From positions 1-64,000 of the forward strand of contig NZ_JARKNC010000003.1 in assembly GCF_029360805.1 (NCBI RefSeq): DNA of 64,000 nucleotides, in the 5' to 3' direction. Position numbers and translations under genes: made by a program. The notes under the pieces were generated by a model. The model was not told the origin of the DNA and made no database searches. It worked only from the letters and a program-made list of their open reading frames with translations. Position 1 is the stretch's first letter, and each line of letters begins with the position of its first letter. Of the stretch, positions 63,923-64,000 are shown one piece after another. This DNA comes from Daejeonella sp. JGW-45. GTDB taxonomy: Bacteria > Bacteroidota > Bacteroidia > Sphingobacteriales > Sphingobacteriaceae.

Positions 63923-64000
63923 TGGATACGAAATTCGGGGTAATTATTGGGAATTGGAAATTTGACGAGAGGCGAGAAGCATAAGAAAGATTTCCGCCCA

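Overview
The window is chromosomal DNA from a member of the Bacteroidota, most likely a Sphingobacteriaceae-type organism such as Pedobacter or a relative (genus is inference). Four tRNA genes carry promoters of the Bacteroidota form TTTG-N18/19-TAnnTTTG. Genes lack strong Shine-Dalgarno sites. The gene families (TonB receptor, PASTA/MltG/Ddl neighbourhood, DUF5908, DUF6428, CIS tape measure) also fit that phylum.

Region 1 (1 to about 10,530) is an AT-rich acquired island ending at the 3' end of a tRNA-Pro gene. All its genes lie on the minus strand. From the promoter end they are arsR, a DUF6428 protein, a SAM methyltransferase, an arsC-type arsenate reductase, an ACR3 arsenite pump, an AraC regulator, a cytochrome c-like lipoprotein, a PAP2 phosphatase, a DoxX protein, a secreted metallophosphoesterase and a ChrA transporter. 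It is an arsenic (and perhaps chromate) resistance island. Its integrase is truncated and abuts a hypothetical gene without a clean start. Two of its genes carry single-base frameshifts at homopolymer-rich sites.

Region 2 (10,848 to 33,551) is a complete single-sheath extracellular contractile injection system (eCIS). A divergent, membrane-anchored GH18-like protein with a lost active site comes first. The plus-strand operon follows: DUF4255 cap, an unknown protein, sheath, two tube proteins, DUF5908 (55 aa), LysM tube-baseplate protein, VgrG-like spike, PAAR tip, gp25, two large baseplate wedge proteins flanking a fibre-like protein, a tape measure with internal repeats, an AAA+ ATPase and a SAM methyltransferase. 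Facing it (33,590 to 36,646, minus) are a candidate eCIS cargo with a DUF4157 domain and seven copies of an 18-residue repeat, and a small protein that may be its chaperone or immunity partner.

Region 3 (36,849 to 48,533) is a tight five-gene plus-strand operon: a 2TM/RCK/RyR membrane protein, a protein with three TIR-superfamily domains, an nSTAND1-TM-coiled-coil-WD40 ATPase, a TonB-dependent receptor with a TPR-like extension, and an NTT/MFS-like transporter with a large helical C-terminus. Gaps are 1 to 15 bases. It looks like an envelope-spanning sensing or conflict system next to the eCIS, and is the best candidate here for an undescribed system.

Region 4 (48,518 to 64,000) is ordinary chromosome: GNAT-like, alkyltransferase-like, DinB and LLM oxidoreductase genes; tRNA-Ser(GCT), tRNA-Arg(TCT) and tRNA-Ser(TGA); a PgpH-type HD phosphohydrolase; exported MsrA and MsrB; an M81 peptidase; a bile-acid/sodium symporter homologue; and an envelope cluster (YihY, thioesterase, MltG, rhodanese, PASTA protein, divergent Ddl), then another thioesterase.
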